Source of the DNA: UBA1433 sp964581565
Lineage (GTDB): Bacteria; Bacillota; Clostridia; Eubacteriales; UBA1433
Assembly (NCBI GenBank): GCA_964581565.1
Contig: CAZOOZ010000001.1
Location: 124,001-188,000 of the forward strand
Reading direction: 5' to 3'
Length of the DNA stretch: 64,000 nt
Positions 1 to 8,045 of the stretch are shown here, one piece after another. A program made the position numbers and the translations under genes. Every line of letters starts with the position of its first letter. The first letter of the stretch is position 1. The notes below the pieces were generated by a model. It made no database searches and was not told the DNA's origin. It saw only the letters and a list, made by a program, of their open reading frames with translations.

Positions 1-528
1 TTTATCTGCATCGGCTTTTTGCAAGGCGATAATGATTCTTTTGATTTCATCAAAATTTCTGCCTGTGGAGAGCGGATAATAAAGAATCGTACGTATTTTG
101 GCATTCGGATCAATAATAAACACAGCTCGAACAGCCTGCGTATTGGATTGCCCCGGCTGAATCATGCCGTATTTATTGGCCACCTCCATGCGGATATCTT
201 CTATGAGAGGAAATTTTACCTCTACTTTTTTCATGCCGTTCCATTCAAGATCCTGAATCTTTCGCAGCCAAGCAATATGTGCGTAGAGCGAGTCAACCGA
301 AAGACCTATAAGCTCGGTATTTAGCTCTCTGAATTCGTCTGCCATTGTTGCGAAAGTCATAAATTCGGTGGTACAAACAGGTGTAAAATCTGCCGGATGG
401 GAAAAAAGAATGACCCATTTGCCTTTGTAGTCTTCTGGAAAATTGATTTCTCCCTGCGTTGTCGTAGCCTTGAAACTCGGTGCGTCATCGCCAATTAATG
501 GCATTTTGTTGTTCATCATTTCATCCAT
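1..528 (-). CDS. Peroxiredoxin, Prx6/1-Cys-like (3' end outside window)
   Basis: This gene reduces hydrogen peroxide and organic peroxides in the cytoplasm. The first 176 codons are visible and the reading frame is still open at base 1, so the C-terminus is missing. The peroxidatic site is clear: HPADFTPVCTTEF around residues 44-56, with Cys52 preceded by the conserved Pro/Thr of the PxxxTxxC motif. A later stretch, STGRNFDEI, is typical of the Prx6 group, and no second cysteine is seen in the visible part, which fits a 1-Cys type. The start at 528 is chosen because GGAGG lies 7 bases upstream. It lies 59 bases downstream of rubrerythrin on the same strand, so the two probably share a peroxide-defence transcript. 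Confidence 0.9.
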   Translation of the reverse strand, partial: MDEMMNNKMPLIGDDAPSFKATTTQGEINFPEDYKGKWVILFSHPADFTPVCTTEFMTFATMADEFRELNTELIGLSVDSLYAHIAWLRKIQDLEWNGMKKVEVKFPLIEDIRMEVANKYGMIQPGQSNTQAVRAVFIIDPNAKIRTILYYPLSTGRNFDEIKRIIIALQKADADK

Positions 529-587
529 TTTAATACCTCCATTATTATATTTATTATTAATTGTCAATTACTTTGTAATTAACAATA

Positions 588-1181
588 TTAATAAGTCTCA
601 ACAAATACTTCAAAGTATGATTTTGGATAGAGACATGCGGGACAGATTTCGGGAGCAGCCTTGCCTTCGTGGATATAACCGCAGTTACCGCATTTCCACA
701 TCACTTTTTCGTCTTTTTCAAAAACTTTGCCATTTTCCATATTTTCGGTAAGCTTGTTGTATCTGATCTCGTGTCTTTTTTCTGCGGCGATGATCATTTT
801 ATAAGCGGTCGCTATTTTATAAAAGCCTTCTTCTTCGGCTGTTTTTGCAAAAGAAGGATAAAGCTCTGCCCATTCTTCATATTCTCCGCTTGCGGCGGCT
901 TTTAAATTATCCAGTGTATTGCCTTGAGCGATCGGATAAGATGCGTGAATTTCTAACTCTGTAGGCAATTCATCTTTAAGCCCTTCAAGTAAAAAAGAGT
1001 AGAATCTTTTAGCATGCTCTTTTTCATTATCGGCTGTTTCCAAAAAAATATTTTTAATTTGCATGTAGCCTTCCGCCTCGGCTACAGACGCATAATAAGT
1101 ATAGCGGTTCCGGGCCTGTGATTCGCCGGCAAAAGATTTAAGCAAATTTTCTGCCGTTCTTGTTCCTTTAAGATTATACAT
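588..1181 (-). CDS. rbr: Rubrerythrin
   Basis: This is a cytoplasmic non-haem iron peroxidase of anaerobes that reduces hydrogen peroxide using electrons from rubredoxin or NAD(P)H-dependent donors. At 197 residues it has the usual length. The N-terminal ferritin-like four-helix domain carries the diiron ligands E20, the E53xxH56 motif and the E134xxH137 motif. The C-terminal rubredoxin-like domain has the four iron-binding cysteines C164, C167, C180 and C183 in two CxxC knuckles (CGNC and CPAC). The ribosome binding site GGAGG sits 10 bases before the ATG. It is followed by the peroxiredoxin gene, and a good promoter is visible upstream at 1255-1283. Identification is secure. Confidence 0.96.
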   Translation of the reverse strand: MYNLKGTRTAENLLKSFAGESQARNRYTYYASVAEAEGYMQIKNIFLETADNEKEHAKRFYSFLLEGLKDELPTELEIHASYPIAQGNTLDNLKAAASGEYEEWAELYPSFAKTAEEEGFYKIATAYKMIIAAEKRHEIRYNKLTENMENGKVFEKDEKVMWKCGNCGYIHEGKAAPEICPACLYPKSYFEVFVETY

Positions 1182-1254
1182 TCTGGGTTTCCTCCTTATA
1201 TAAAGTATTCTGTAAGAGTAGCTTAATTTTAACTATATAAAAACTAATAAACTT

Positions 1255-1283
1255 ATTATAACCTTAAATGCTTAAAATGTCAT
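1255..1283 (-). promoter_or_regulatory. Promoter of rubrerythrin-peroxiredoxin
   Basis: On the minus strand ATGACA (1283-1278) and TATAAT (1260-1255) are separated by exactly 17 bases, a good sigma-A promoter about 75 bases upstream of the rubrerythrin start. An AT-rich palindrome, TAATAA-AC-TTATTA (1245-1258), overlaps the -10 box. It could be a PerR-like operator, but in such AT-rich DNA this is weak evidence. Confidence 0.6.
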
Positions 1284-1318
1284 TTTTAAATATTATATTG
1301 AATAAAATATAAAAGGCA

Positions 1319-1350
1319 TTGACAATTAAGTTAGTATATGCTAACTTAAT
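1319..1350 (+). promoter_or_regulatory. Promoter with overlapping palindromic operator (copy 1 of GTTAG-N6-CTAAC)
   Basis: A perfect -35 box TTGACA (1319-1324) is followed, 17 bases later, by TAACTT (1342-1347) as a possible -10. The spacer is occupied by a palindrome with 10-base perfect arms, ATTAAGTTAG (1325-1334) and CTAACTTAAT (1341-1350). The core is GTTAG-N6-CTAAC (1330-1345). A protein bound here would block RNA polymerase, so I read it as an operator controlling the rightward exporter/ECF operon. The same core recurs at 1356, 1530, 59608 and 60716. Confidence 0.6.
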
Positions 1351-1355
1351 GTAAA

Positions 1356-1371
1356 GTTAGTTTTTTCTAAC
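1356..1371. promoter_or_regulatory. GTTAG-N6-CTAAC palindrome, copy 2
   Basis: GTTAG (1356-1360), six T residues, then CTAAC (1367-1371). It lies 26 bases downstream of copy 1, centre to centre, so the two copies could be bound together on nearly the same face of the helix. It would lie near or just downstream of the predicted transcription start. Confidence 0.5.
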
Positions 1372-1523
1372 GGTATGATATATTAATCATATAAAAAAAG
1401 CAACCTATTTGACGAGAAAAAATAAATTTTACACCAGATTCATTTATTTTTGATTTTACTTAAAACACCTGTATGAACTTCTTTGTTAAGCGGCTGTTTG
1501 AAAGACAGACGCTATAAAAAAAG

Positions 1524-1551
1524 CCTTTGGTTAGTTGAGACTAACCAAAGG
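1524..1551 (-). terminator. Left-facing terminator hairpin containing GTTAG-N6-CTAAC (copy 3)
   Basis: A perfect 12-base-pair stem, CCTTTGGTTAGT (1524-1535) and ACTAACCAAAGG (1540-1551), encloses a TGAG loop. Read on the minus strand it is followed by C and a run of seven T, the shape of an intrinsic terminator for leftward transcription. No leftward gene lies to its right before the exporter operon, so its job is unclear. It lies inside the predicted 5' leader of the rightward operon. The inner part of the stem, GTTAG-TTGAGA-CTAAC (1530-1545), matches the operator-like palindromes. Confidence 0.55.
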
Positions 1552-1571
1552 GCACAGATAAATACACGGCA

Positions 1572-1603
1572 GGCAAATACCCATCATTGTTTAGGTATTT
1601 GCC
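1572..1603 (+). other. Leader stem-loop upstream of exporter/ECF operon
   Basis: GGCAAATACC (1572-1581) pairs perfectly with GGTATTTGCC (1594-1603) around a 12-base loop. There is no T-run after it, so it is not a terminator. It lies 40 bases before the first start codon of the operon and may be an RNA stability or regulatory element of the roughly 290-base leader. The rest of the 1182-1643 gap is AT-rich and holds no ORF I can support. Confidence 0.45.
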
Positions 1604-1643
1604 GCTATGAATGAAAAAAGAAAAGAGGGATTAAATTAAAAAA

Positions 1644-3470
1644 ATGGGAAAAAAGAATTTGAACTCGGCCCGACCCAAAAGCGGTCTGGCAAGGCTGCTT
1701 GAGCTTGCGGCCACAAAGAAACCTCTTATTGTGGGTTCCGGAATATTCTCAGCATTGGCTTCCATGGCTTCTTTTGTGCCATATATAGCTATTTATTATA
1801 TTATACGTGAAATTGTCGGAGTTTATCCTGCTTTTGCCAGTCTTGATATTCAGAGAACGATTAGCTTCGGATGGATGGCTTTTGGTGGAGCCATTGCAAG
1901 CATTTTGCTATATTTTATAGCTCTGATGTTTTCTCATCTGGCAGCATTCGGGACCCTGTATGAATTGAAAGTGAATTTTGCGTCTCATATCGCTAAGCTG
2001 CCGCTCGGATTTCACATAAACTTCGGAAGCGGAAAATTTCGCAAAGTTATGGATGAAAATATCGAAAAAATTGAAGGGTTTATTGCACACCAGTTTCCTG
2101 ATATTGTTGCATCTATTGTGGCACCCATTGTCATGCTGATTATTTTGTTTGCATTCGATTGGAGATATGGCCTTGCGGCATTGGTAGGTGTGGTTCTTGC
2201 ACTTGTTTTGGAATTTAAAGCGTACGGCAATGAAGGGGCCAAGAAAATGGTAGATAAATATCAAGCGACTTTGGAAGAAATGAATAATGCTTCCGTTGAA
2301 TATATTCGCGGCATCGGTGTCGTGAAGGCGTTTAAGCAAACAGTATATTCTTTTCGCAGGTTGCATAAGACGATTAAAGCCTATACGAGTTTCGTGATTC
2401 CGTATACTTTAAGTTGGGAGAAGTATATGTGTGGTTTTATAACAATGATCAATCATATTTATCTGCTCGTGGTTCCGGTCGGCATTTGGATAGGAATTAC
2501 CACGGATGATTATATCACTTACGCGCTAACCTTTATATTCTACTTATTGTTTGTACCTTCTATTTCGTCCGTTATGCTTAAAATCTTATATGTGTCGAGC
2601 GGCATGATGCAGATTTCAGGGGGCGTGGAGAGAATGGATTATGTTTTACATAAAAAAATACTTCCCGAAACGAAAGAGCCAAAAAATAGCATAAAATGCG
2701 ACATAGAGTTTAAGGATGTTTCTTTTTCTTATGATGAAAACGAAGAGAATGCGGCTTTGAAAAATGTATCGTTTTGTGCAAATCAAGGACAGATCACAGC
2801 AATTGTTGGGCCTTCTGGAGGAGGGAAAAGCACAATTGCACATCTCATACCCAGATTTTATGATGTGAGCGAAGGCGGTATTTATATAGGAGGTGTAGAT
2901 ATTCGAGATATGGAGCTTTCGGTGCTGATGGAAAAAGTGAGTTTTGTGTTTCAGGATGTGTTTTTATTCAAACAAAGCATAGCCGACAACATACGAATCG
3001 GCAATGAAAATGCATCGTATGAAGATATCGTTAAAGCGGCAAAAGCTGCTCAATGCCATGATTTTATAGAAAAATTACCCAACGGCTATGAAACTGTCAT
3101 CGGCACAAGGGGTGTGCATCTCTCGGGCGGGGAACGCCAAAGACTTGCAATTGCCAGAGCAATCGTGAAAGATTCGCCAGTTATTGTCTTGGATGAAGCT
3201 ACGGCGTTTGCAGATCCGGAAAATGAACACCTGATTCAAAAAGCTTTTGAAAAATTAATGAATAATAAAACAGTTATTATCATCGCCCATCGGCTCTCAA
3301 GCATACGAAGTGCCGATAAAATCATTGTGATGGAGCAAGGCTACCTCGTAGAAGAAGGCACACACGAACAATTAATAGAGAACAAAGGGAGATATCGCTC
3401 GCTATGGGAAGTGTTTTCTACATCGCTCAATTGGAAAATGACTGCGGAAAGGAGAATGGCAGATGTTTAA
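1644..3470 (+). CDS. ABC exporter half-transporter, YbtP/IrtA-like
   Basis: This 608-residue protein has an N-terminal six-helix exporter membrane domain (about residues 35-320) and a C-terminal ATPase domain. Walker A is GPSGGGKST at residues 389-397, the ABC signature LSGGERQR at 493-500, and Walker B runs into DEATAFADPENE. The AFADPENE D-loop is a wording I associate with the YbtP/YbtQ and IrtA/IrtB group, exporters-by-fold that import ferric siderophores. It overlaps the next half-transporter by 8 bases, so the two very likely form a heterodimer. The start has GAGGGA 13 bases upstream, a rather long spacing. Iron or metallophore transport is inference from family and context; a drug or peptide exporter is the alternative. 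Confidence 0.85.
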   Translation: MGKKNLNSARPKSGLARLLELAATKKPLIVGSGIFSALASMASFVPYIAIYYIIREIVGVYPAFASLDIQRTISFGWMAFGGAIASILLYFIALMFSHLAAFGTLYELKVNFASHIAKLPLGFHINFGSGKFRKVMDENIEKIEGFIAHQFPDIVASIVAPIVMLIILFAFDWRYGLAALVGVVLALVLEFKAYGNEGAKKMVDKYQATLEEMNNASVEYIRGIGVVKAFKQTVYSFRRLHKTIKAYTSFVIPYTLSWEKYMCGFITMINHIYLLVVPVGIWIGITTDDYITYALTFIFYLLFVPSISSVMLKILYVSSGMMQISGGVERMDYVLHKKILPETKEPKNSIKCDIEFKDVSFSYDENEENAALKNVSFCANQGQITAIVGPSGGGKSTIAHLIPRFYDVSEGGIYIGGVDIRDMELSVLMEKVSFVFQDVFLFKQSIADNIRIGNENASYEDIVKAAKAAQCHDFIEKLPNGYETVIGTRGVHLSGGERQRLAIARAIVKDSPVIVLDEATAFADPENEHLIQKAFEKLMNNKTVIIIAHRLSSIRSADKIIVMEQGYLVEEGTHEQLIENKGRYRSLWEVFSTSLNWKMTAERRMADV

Positions 3471-5211
3471 TCTCAAAGAAAAATTAATGCTGACAAATAA
3501 AGGATATTCTGATTTAAAAAAAGCAATTGCCGCGTGCACGCTGACTAATTTATCTTTGATGCTTCCGTTTGCGGTCACAATTCAGATTTTTGCCGAATTA
3601 TTAAAACCTTTCATGGGGCAGCAGATTTCATGGACGAGAATGTGGATCTATTTTATATGCGGCATTATCGGCGCTGTTTTGGTGTTTTTAGCATCAAAAA
3701 ATGATTATAAAAAAACTTATGTTGCCTCTTATATGGAATCCGAGGCAACAAGGATTCGCGTTGCAGAGCATATCAGGAAGCTACCCATGAGCTTTTTTAA
3801 CAATAAAAACCTATCCGAACTGACGACAAATATTATGGGAGACTGCACAACAATCGAGCATGTGCTCAGTCATATCATTCCGCAGTTGATTGCAAACGCT
3901 ATTTCCATATTTATCATTTGTTTGGCGCTTGCATTTTTTGACTGGAGACTGGCTCTGGCTATATTCTGCACGGTACCGATTGCTTTTTTCATTGTGGTAA
4001 TCAGCAGAAAAGTTCAAAAAATATATGGTGAGAAAGCAGTAAAATCAAAGCTCGAAGCATCAGAGCAAGTGCAAGAATATCTGGAAGGTATAAAAGTTAT
4101 AAAATCTTGTGGGCTCGAGGGTGAAAAATTTGCCACACTGCAAAAGGCGCTTCAACTGATGAAGAAGCTTGCCATTAAAATGGAGTTTGTCTACGGCGTT
4201 TTTATAACCGGTGCGCAAATGGTGCTGCAGGCAGGCATCGGCCTTACCGTTTTCATCGGAACATATCTGTTGACAGGCGGGAACATCGAGCTTGTACCGC
4301 TCTTGATGTTCTTTCTGATTGTTGTAAGAATTTATGGACCGATTTTAACGGAACTGACACTGCTTCCCGAACTTTTATTTATGCAGATTTCCACATCCAG
4401 AATGAGAACGCTCTTTTCCGTGCCTGTTATGGAAGGTGATGCGCGAAGAGAAGTTAATTCTTACACGATTGATTTTGATCATGTTTCTTTTGCGTACAAC
4501 AATCAAAATTCTCAGGAAACGGTTATTAATGATATGAGCATATCTATTCCCGAAAACGCCATTACTGCATTGGTGGGGCCGTCCGGAAGCGGAAAAAGCA
4601 CAGTATCAAAACTTATTGCAAGGTTTTGGGATGTAAACAGAGGCACGGTAAAAATAGGAGGTATTGACGTGGCGGCATTGGATCCGGAACACCTGATGAG
4701 CTACATATCGATTGTTTTCCAGGATGTGGTGCTTTTTAACGATACAGTCTACAACAATATTAAAATCGGTAATATCAATGCTACGGATCAAGAAGTAAGA
4801 GCGGCGGCAAAGGCGGCCTGCTGTGATGAATTTGTAGAAAAACTTCCGATGGGTTATGAAACTCTTCTGGGAGAAAACGGAAACACCTTGTCAGGCGGTG
4901 AAAGACAGAGAATTTCCATTGCGCGGGCACTTTTAAAAAATGCGCCAATTGTGTTGCTTGATGAGGCCACCGCGTCATTGGACCCTGAAAATGAGGCTTC
5001 GATTCAACAGGCGATAACAAAGTTGATCGAGGGAAAAACTGTTGTTGTCATCGCGCATCGCTTGAGGACGATTGCGGGAGCGGATAAAATCATTGTGCTT
5101 GATAAAGGCAGCGTTATTGAAGAAGGCACGCACGAAGAGCTGATAGAAAAAAAAGGGTTATATGAAAGGCTGTATAGCATCCAGCAGGAAAGCCTTGGAT
5201 GGAGTGTTTAA
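3463..5211 (+). CDS. ABC exporter half-transporter, YbtQ/IrtB-like
   Basis: This second half-transporter has 582 residues. A six-helix membrane domain spans roughly residues 20-310 and is followed by an ATPase with Walker A GPSGSGKST (372-380), signature LSGGERQR (476-483), and Walker B LLDEATASLDPENE. Its D-loop is the usual SLDPENE, unlike the AFADPENE of its partner, so the two nucleotide sites of the heterodimer may be unequal. The 8-base overlap with the upstream gene implies translational coupling. A 38-base gap with a strong AGGAGG ribosome binding site leads to the ECF S-component gene. Confidence 0.85.
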   Translation: MFNLKEKLMLTNKGYSDLKKAIAACTLTNLSLMLPFAVTIQIFAELLKPFMGQQISWTRMWIYFICGIIGAVLVFLASKNDYKKTYVASYMESEATRIRVAEHIRKLPMSFFNNKNLSELTTNIMGDCTTIEHVLSHIIPQLIANAISIFIICLALAFFDWRLALAIFCTVPIAFFIVVISRKVQKIYGEKAVKSKLEASEQVQEYLEGIKVIKSCGLEGEKFATLQKALQLMKKLAIKMEFVYGVFITGAQMVLQAGIGLTVFIGTYLLTGGNIELVPLLMFFLIVVRIYGPILTELTLLPELLFMQISTSRMRTLFSVPVMEGDARREVNSYTIDFDHVSFAYNNQNSQETVINDMSISIPENAITALVGPSGSGKSTVSKLIARFWDVNRGTVKIGGIDVAALDPEHLMSYISIVFQDVVLFNDTVYNNIKIGNINATDQEVRAAAKAACCDEFVEKLPMGYETLLGENGNTLSGGERQRISIARALLKNAPIVLLDEATASLDPENEASIQQAITKLIEGKTVVVIAHRLRTIAGADKIIVLDKGSVIEEGTHEELIEKKGLYERLYSIQQESLGWSV

Positions 5212-5249
5212 TAAAAATACATAAGAGATTATGATCTTAGGAGGACGAA

Positions 5250-5834
5250 ATGACAAATAAGAAATTACAGGCAAAGGATTTAATTCATATCGGAATTTTT
5301 ACGGCAGTGTATTTTGTGGTATTTTTTGCATGCGGCATGCTTGGATATATTCCGATACTGTTTATTGTGCTACCGGTTATTGTACCGATTGGAACAAGCA
5401 TTCCATTTATGCTTTTCCTCACAAAAGTCAAAAAATTCGGCATGGTTACAATTATGGCGATCATTTTGGGACTTTTAATGTTTGCTACGGGCCATACCTG
5501 GCTGCCCATTGTAACGGCCACTGGCTGTGGCTTGATAGCGGATATCATTTTTAAAGCAGGTGAATATAAAAGTTTTAAACATACTGTACTCGGATATGCG
5601 ATTTTTAGCGTCTGGCCCATCGGTGCCATGCTTCCCTTATGGGTGATGCGTGAGAGTTATCTTGAGTATATACGTGTAAGCATGGGGCAGGAGTATACGA
5701 ATATGATCCTTTCCCTTACCCCGAATTGGTCGGTTTTTATCTTGATCGGTGCAGCTTTTATCGCCGGAATCATCGGAGCTTATTTTGGCAAAGCGGTTTT
5801 GAAAAAGCACTTTGAAAAAGCGGGCATTGCGTAA
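5250..5834 (+). CDS. ECF transporter S component, MptS/Trep_Strep-like family
   Basis: This small integral membrane protein of 194 residues has about five to six hydrophobic helices and almost no soluble domain, the usual build of a substrate-binding S component of an energy-coupling-factor importer. The sequence resembles the Trep_Strep (TIGR02185, now called MptS) family, for which I know no firmly proven substrate. It is followed with a one-base TAATG overlap by the T component and then the fused ATPase, so the whole importer is encoded together. Co-operonic IrtAB-like half-transporters suggest an iron, haem or metallophore-related substrate, but that is inference. Confidence 0.8.
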   Translation: MTNKKLQAKDLIHIGIFTAVYFVVFFACGMLGYIPILFIVLPVIVPIGTSIPFMLFLTKVKKFGMVTIMAIILGLLMFATGHTWLPIVTATGCGLIADIIFKAGEYKSFKHTVLGYAIFSVWPIGAMLPLWVMRESYLEYIRVSMGQEYTNMILSLTPNWSVFILIGAAFIAGIIGAYFGKAVLKKHFEKAGIA

Positions 5835-6574
5835 TGCAACACGAAATGTTGACCGCCACACATGAAAGCTATTTTAAAATAGATCCCAGAACAAAACTTA
5901 TATTGATGTTTTTTGTCAATATGTTTGCATTTCGCGGCGGCAATATATTTATCATGCTCACAATTGCCGCAATCCCTGTTGTTCTTCTTTTTGCCGAAAG
6001 AAAAATCAAAGGAGCCATCATTTGTGCAGCGGTGTATCTTGCCGCTGCACTCATAAATGAATGGATCGTGCCGGCGACGCACGGGGCGGCGAATGTATTG
6101 GTTGTCATGATTTCGGGAATGGTTTACCGCTTGATGCCGGGATTCATTATGGGATATTATTTGGTTGTGACAACAACGGTAAGTGAATTTATTGCGGCAA
6201 TGGAAAGAATGCATATTTCACAAAAGATCCTCATTCCTCTATCGGTGATGTTTCGTTTTTTTCCTACGGTCGTGCAAGAAGCGCGATCTATCGGTGACGC
6301 AATGCGCATGCGCGGCATAGCCGTAGGAGGCAGCAAGTTTTGGAAAAGACCGATGAGTATGATCGAATACAGGATTGTGCCGCTGATGATGTCAACCGTA
6401 AAGATCGGAGAAGAGCTTTCCGCGGCATCTTTGACAAGAGGACTGGGTGGGCCGCAAAGGCGTACGAATATTTGTAAAATAGGTTTTAGTATACATGATC
6501 TTGTATTGCTAAGTATTGTGACGGTTGTTTTACTTGCTTATGTTTTGTTCGAAAAAGGAGGGGTATCTTTATGA
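5834..6574 (+). CDS. ecfT: ECF transporter T component
   Basis: This is the transmembrane coupling subunit of an energy-coupling-factor importer, 246 residues, with several N-terminal helices and a C-terminal helix near residues 225-242. The cytoplasmic coupling region carries an Ala-Arg-Gly-like helix (EARSIGDAMRMRGI, around 150-163) that docks on the ATPases, and a second one near SLTRGLGG (around 200). The ATG overlaps the S-component stop codon (TAATG) and its own end overlaps the ATPase start by four bases (ATGA), so all three are translationally coupled. Confidence 0.87.
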   Translation: MQHEMLTATHESYFKIDPRTKLILMFFVNMFAFRGGNIFIMLTIAAIPVVLLFAERKIKGAIICAAVYLAAALINEWIVPATHGAANVLVVMISGMVYRLMPGFIMGYYLVVTTTVSEFIAAMERMHISQKILIPLSVMFRFFPTVVQEARSIGDAMRMRGIAVGGSKFWKRPMSMIEYRIVPLMMSTVKIGEELSAASLTRGLGGPQRRTNICKIGFSIHDLVLLSIVTVVLLAYVLFEKGGVSL

Positions 6575-8037
6575 TAGAGTTTAAAAATGTCTCTTTTTTT
6601 TATGGCCAAAAAGAAAGGGAGAACGGGATAGAAAATATTAATCTAAACATTCATAAGGGAGAGGTTGTCTTGCTGTGTGGGGAATCGGGGTGCGGTAAAA
6701 CCACGCTCACAAGGCTGATCAACGGGCTTATTCCAAATTACTATGAGGGAGTACTCACGGGAGATGTAATCATAGACGGCACAAAAGTCAGTGCGCTTGC
6801 CTTGCATGAAGCTGCGAAATTGGCAGGCTCTGTTTTTCAGAATCCGCGCTCACAGTTTTTTAATGTTGATACGACAAGCGAGCTCGTTTTCGGCTGTGAA
6901 AATATGGGTTTCAAAGAAGAAGAAATCCGCAATCGTCTGGGTAGAATTGTAAATGACTTTCATCTTCAATTGCTGATGGGAAGAAATATTTTCCACTTAT
7001 CGGGCGGAGAAAAACAAAAAATAGCATGTGCTTCCGTTGCCATGGCACATCCAGAAATCTTTGTCCTCGATGAGCCTTCATCTAATTTGGATATGTGCGC
7101 TACGCAGGCTTTAAAAAGGATGATTGATTATTGGAAAGACCAAGGAAAAACGATCGTTGTTGCAGAACACCGTCTGTATTATTTGGCGGATTTGGCAGAC
7201 CGTATCGTTTATATGCGAGATGGAAAAATTGAAGAAATATTCACACAAGCTGAATTAAAGAGCATAGACAATGCTGCCCTGGCAAAATTAGGGCTCAGAA
7301 CGCTAAATCTTTCTTCTGTGCAAAAAGATAGAAAAATAAATAATAATACAACACAAGAAATCATATTAAAAGATTTCTATTTCTCATACAAACATGCATT
7401 GATACTTCAAATCAATTTGCTTGATTTCCCAAAGGGCGGCATTATTGCCTTGATCGGACATAATGGTGCAGGAAAATCAACATTTGCAAGATGTCTTTGC
7501 GGACTTGAAAAAAAATGTAGAGGGAAAATGTGTGTTTGTAACAAGGAATATAAAAATAAAGACAGAATCAAGCAGTGTTATATGGTGATGCAGGATGTGA
7601 ATCATCAGCTTTTTACAGAAAGTGTTTTAGACGAGATTTTACTCAGTATGCAGGAGCAAGATATCTTAAAAGCTGAGGAGATTCTTGATCATCTTGATCT
7701 TGCCCATTTAAAAAATGTTCATCCCATGGCTTTATCCGGCGGACAAAAGCAACGCGTTGCCATCGCTTCGGCTGTGGCGAGTCAGAGGGAAATCATTATT
7801 TTCGATGAGCCGACAAGCGGGCTTGATCTGCAACATATGCATGAAGTTGCCCGGTGCATCAGGATGTTAAACGAAATGGGAAAAACAATTCTGATTATAT
7901 CTCATGACCTTGAGTTTATTTTACAAAGTTGCACACATGTGGTGCGCATCAATCAGGGCAGCGTCATGGATAACTATTCTTTGGATGAGAAGGGCATAAG
8001 ACAATTAAAAAAATTTTTTACAGATATAGATATTTAA
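6571..8037 (+). CDS. ECF transporter ATPase, two fused ABC domains
   Basis: This 488-residue protein carries two complete ABC ATPase domains in one chain. Domain 1 has Walker A GESGCGKTT (37-45), LSGGEKQK and FVLDEPSSNLD. Domain 2 has Walker A GHNGAGKST (296-304), LSGGQKQR and IFDEPTSGLD. Such a fusion replaces the separate EcfA1 and EcfA2 of other systems and would power the adjacent S and T components. It overlaps the T gene by four bases. The gene ends only 8 bases from the convergent histidine kinase gene, and I see no terminator in that gap. Confidence 0.9.
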   Translation: MIEFKNVSFFYGQKERENGIENINLNIHKGEVVLLCGESGCGKTTLTRLINGLIPNYYEGVLTGDVIIDGTKVSALALHEAAKLAGSVFQNPRSQFFNVDTTSELVFGCENMGFKEEEIRNRLGRIVNDFHLQLLMGRNIFHLSGGEKQKIACASVAMAHPEIFVLDEPSSNLDMCATQALKRMIDYWKDQGKTIVVAEHRLYYLADLADRIVYMRDGKIEEIFTQAELKSIDNAALAKLGLRTLNLSSVQKDRKINNNTTQEIILKDFYFSYKHALILQINLLDFPKGGIIALIGHNGAGKSTFARCLCGLEKKCRGKMCVCNKEYKNKDRIKQCYMVMQDVNHQLFTESVLDEILLSMQEQDILKAEEILDHLDLAHLKNVHPMALSGGQKQRVAIASAVASQREIIIFDEPTSGLDLQHMHEVARCIRMLNEMGKTILIISHDLEFILQSCTHVVRINQGSVMDNYSLDEKGIRQLKKFFTDIDI

Positions 8038-8045
8038 AGAAGTAT

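Noticed and set aside
1245..1258. PerR box at the rubrerythrin promoter
   Set aside because: The AT palindrome fits only part of the PerR consensus, and such matches are frequent in AT-rich DNA.
6571..8037. Frameshift joining two ECF ATPase genes
   Set aside because: The linker is continuous and both domains are complete; fused ECF ATPases are known, so this is likely a true fusion.
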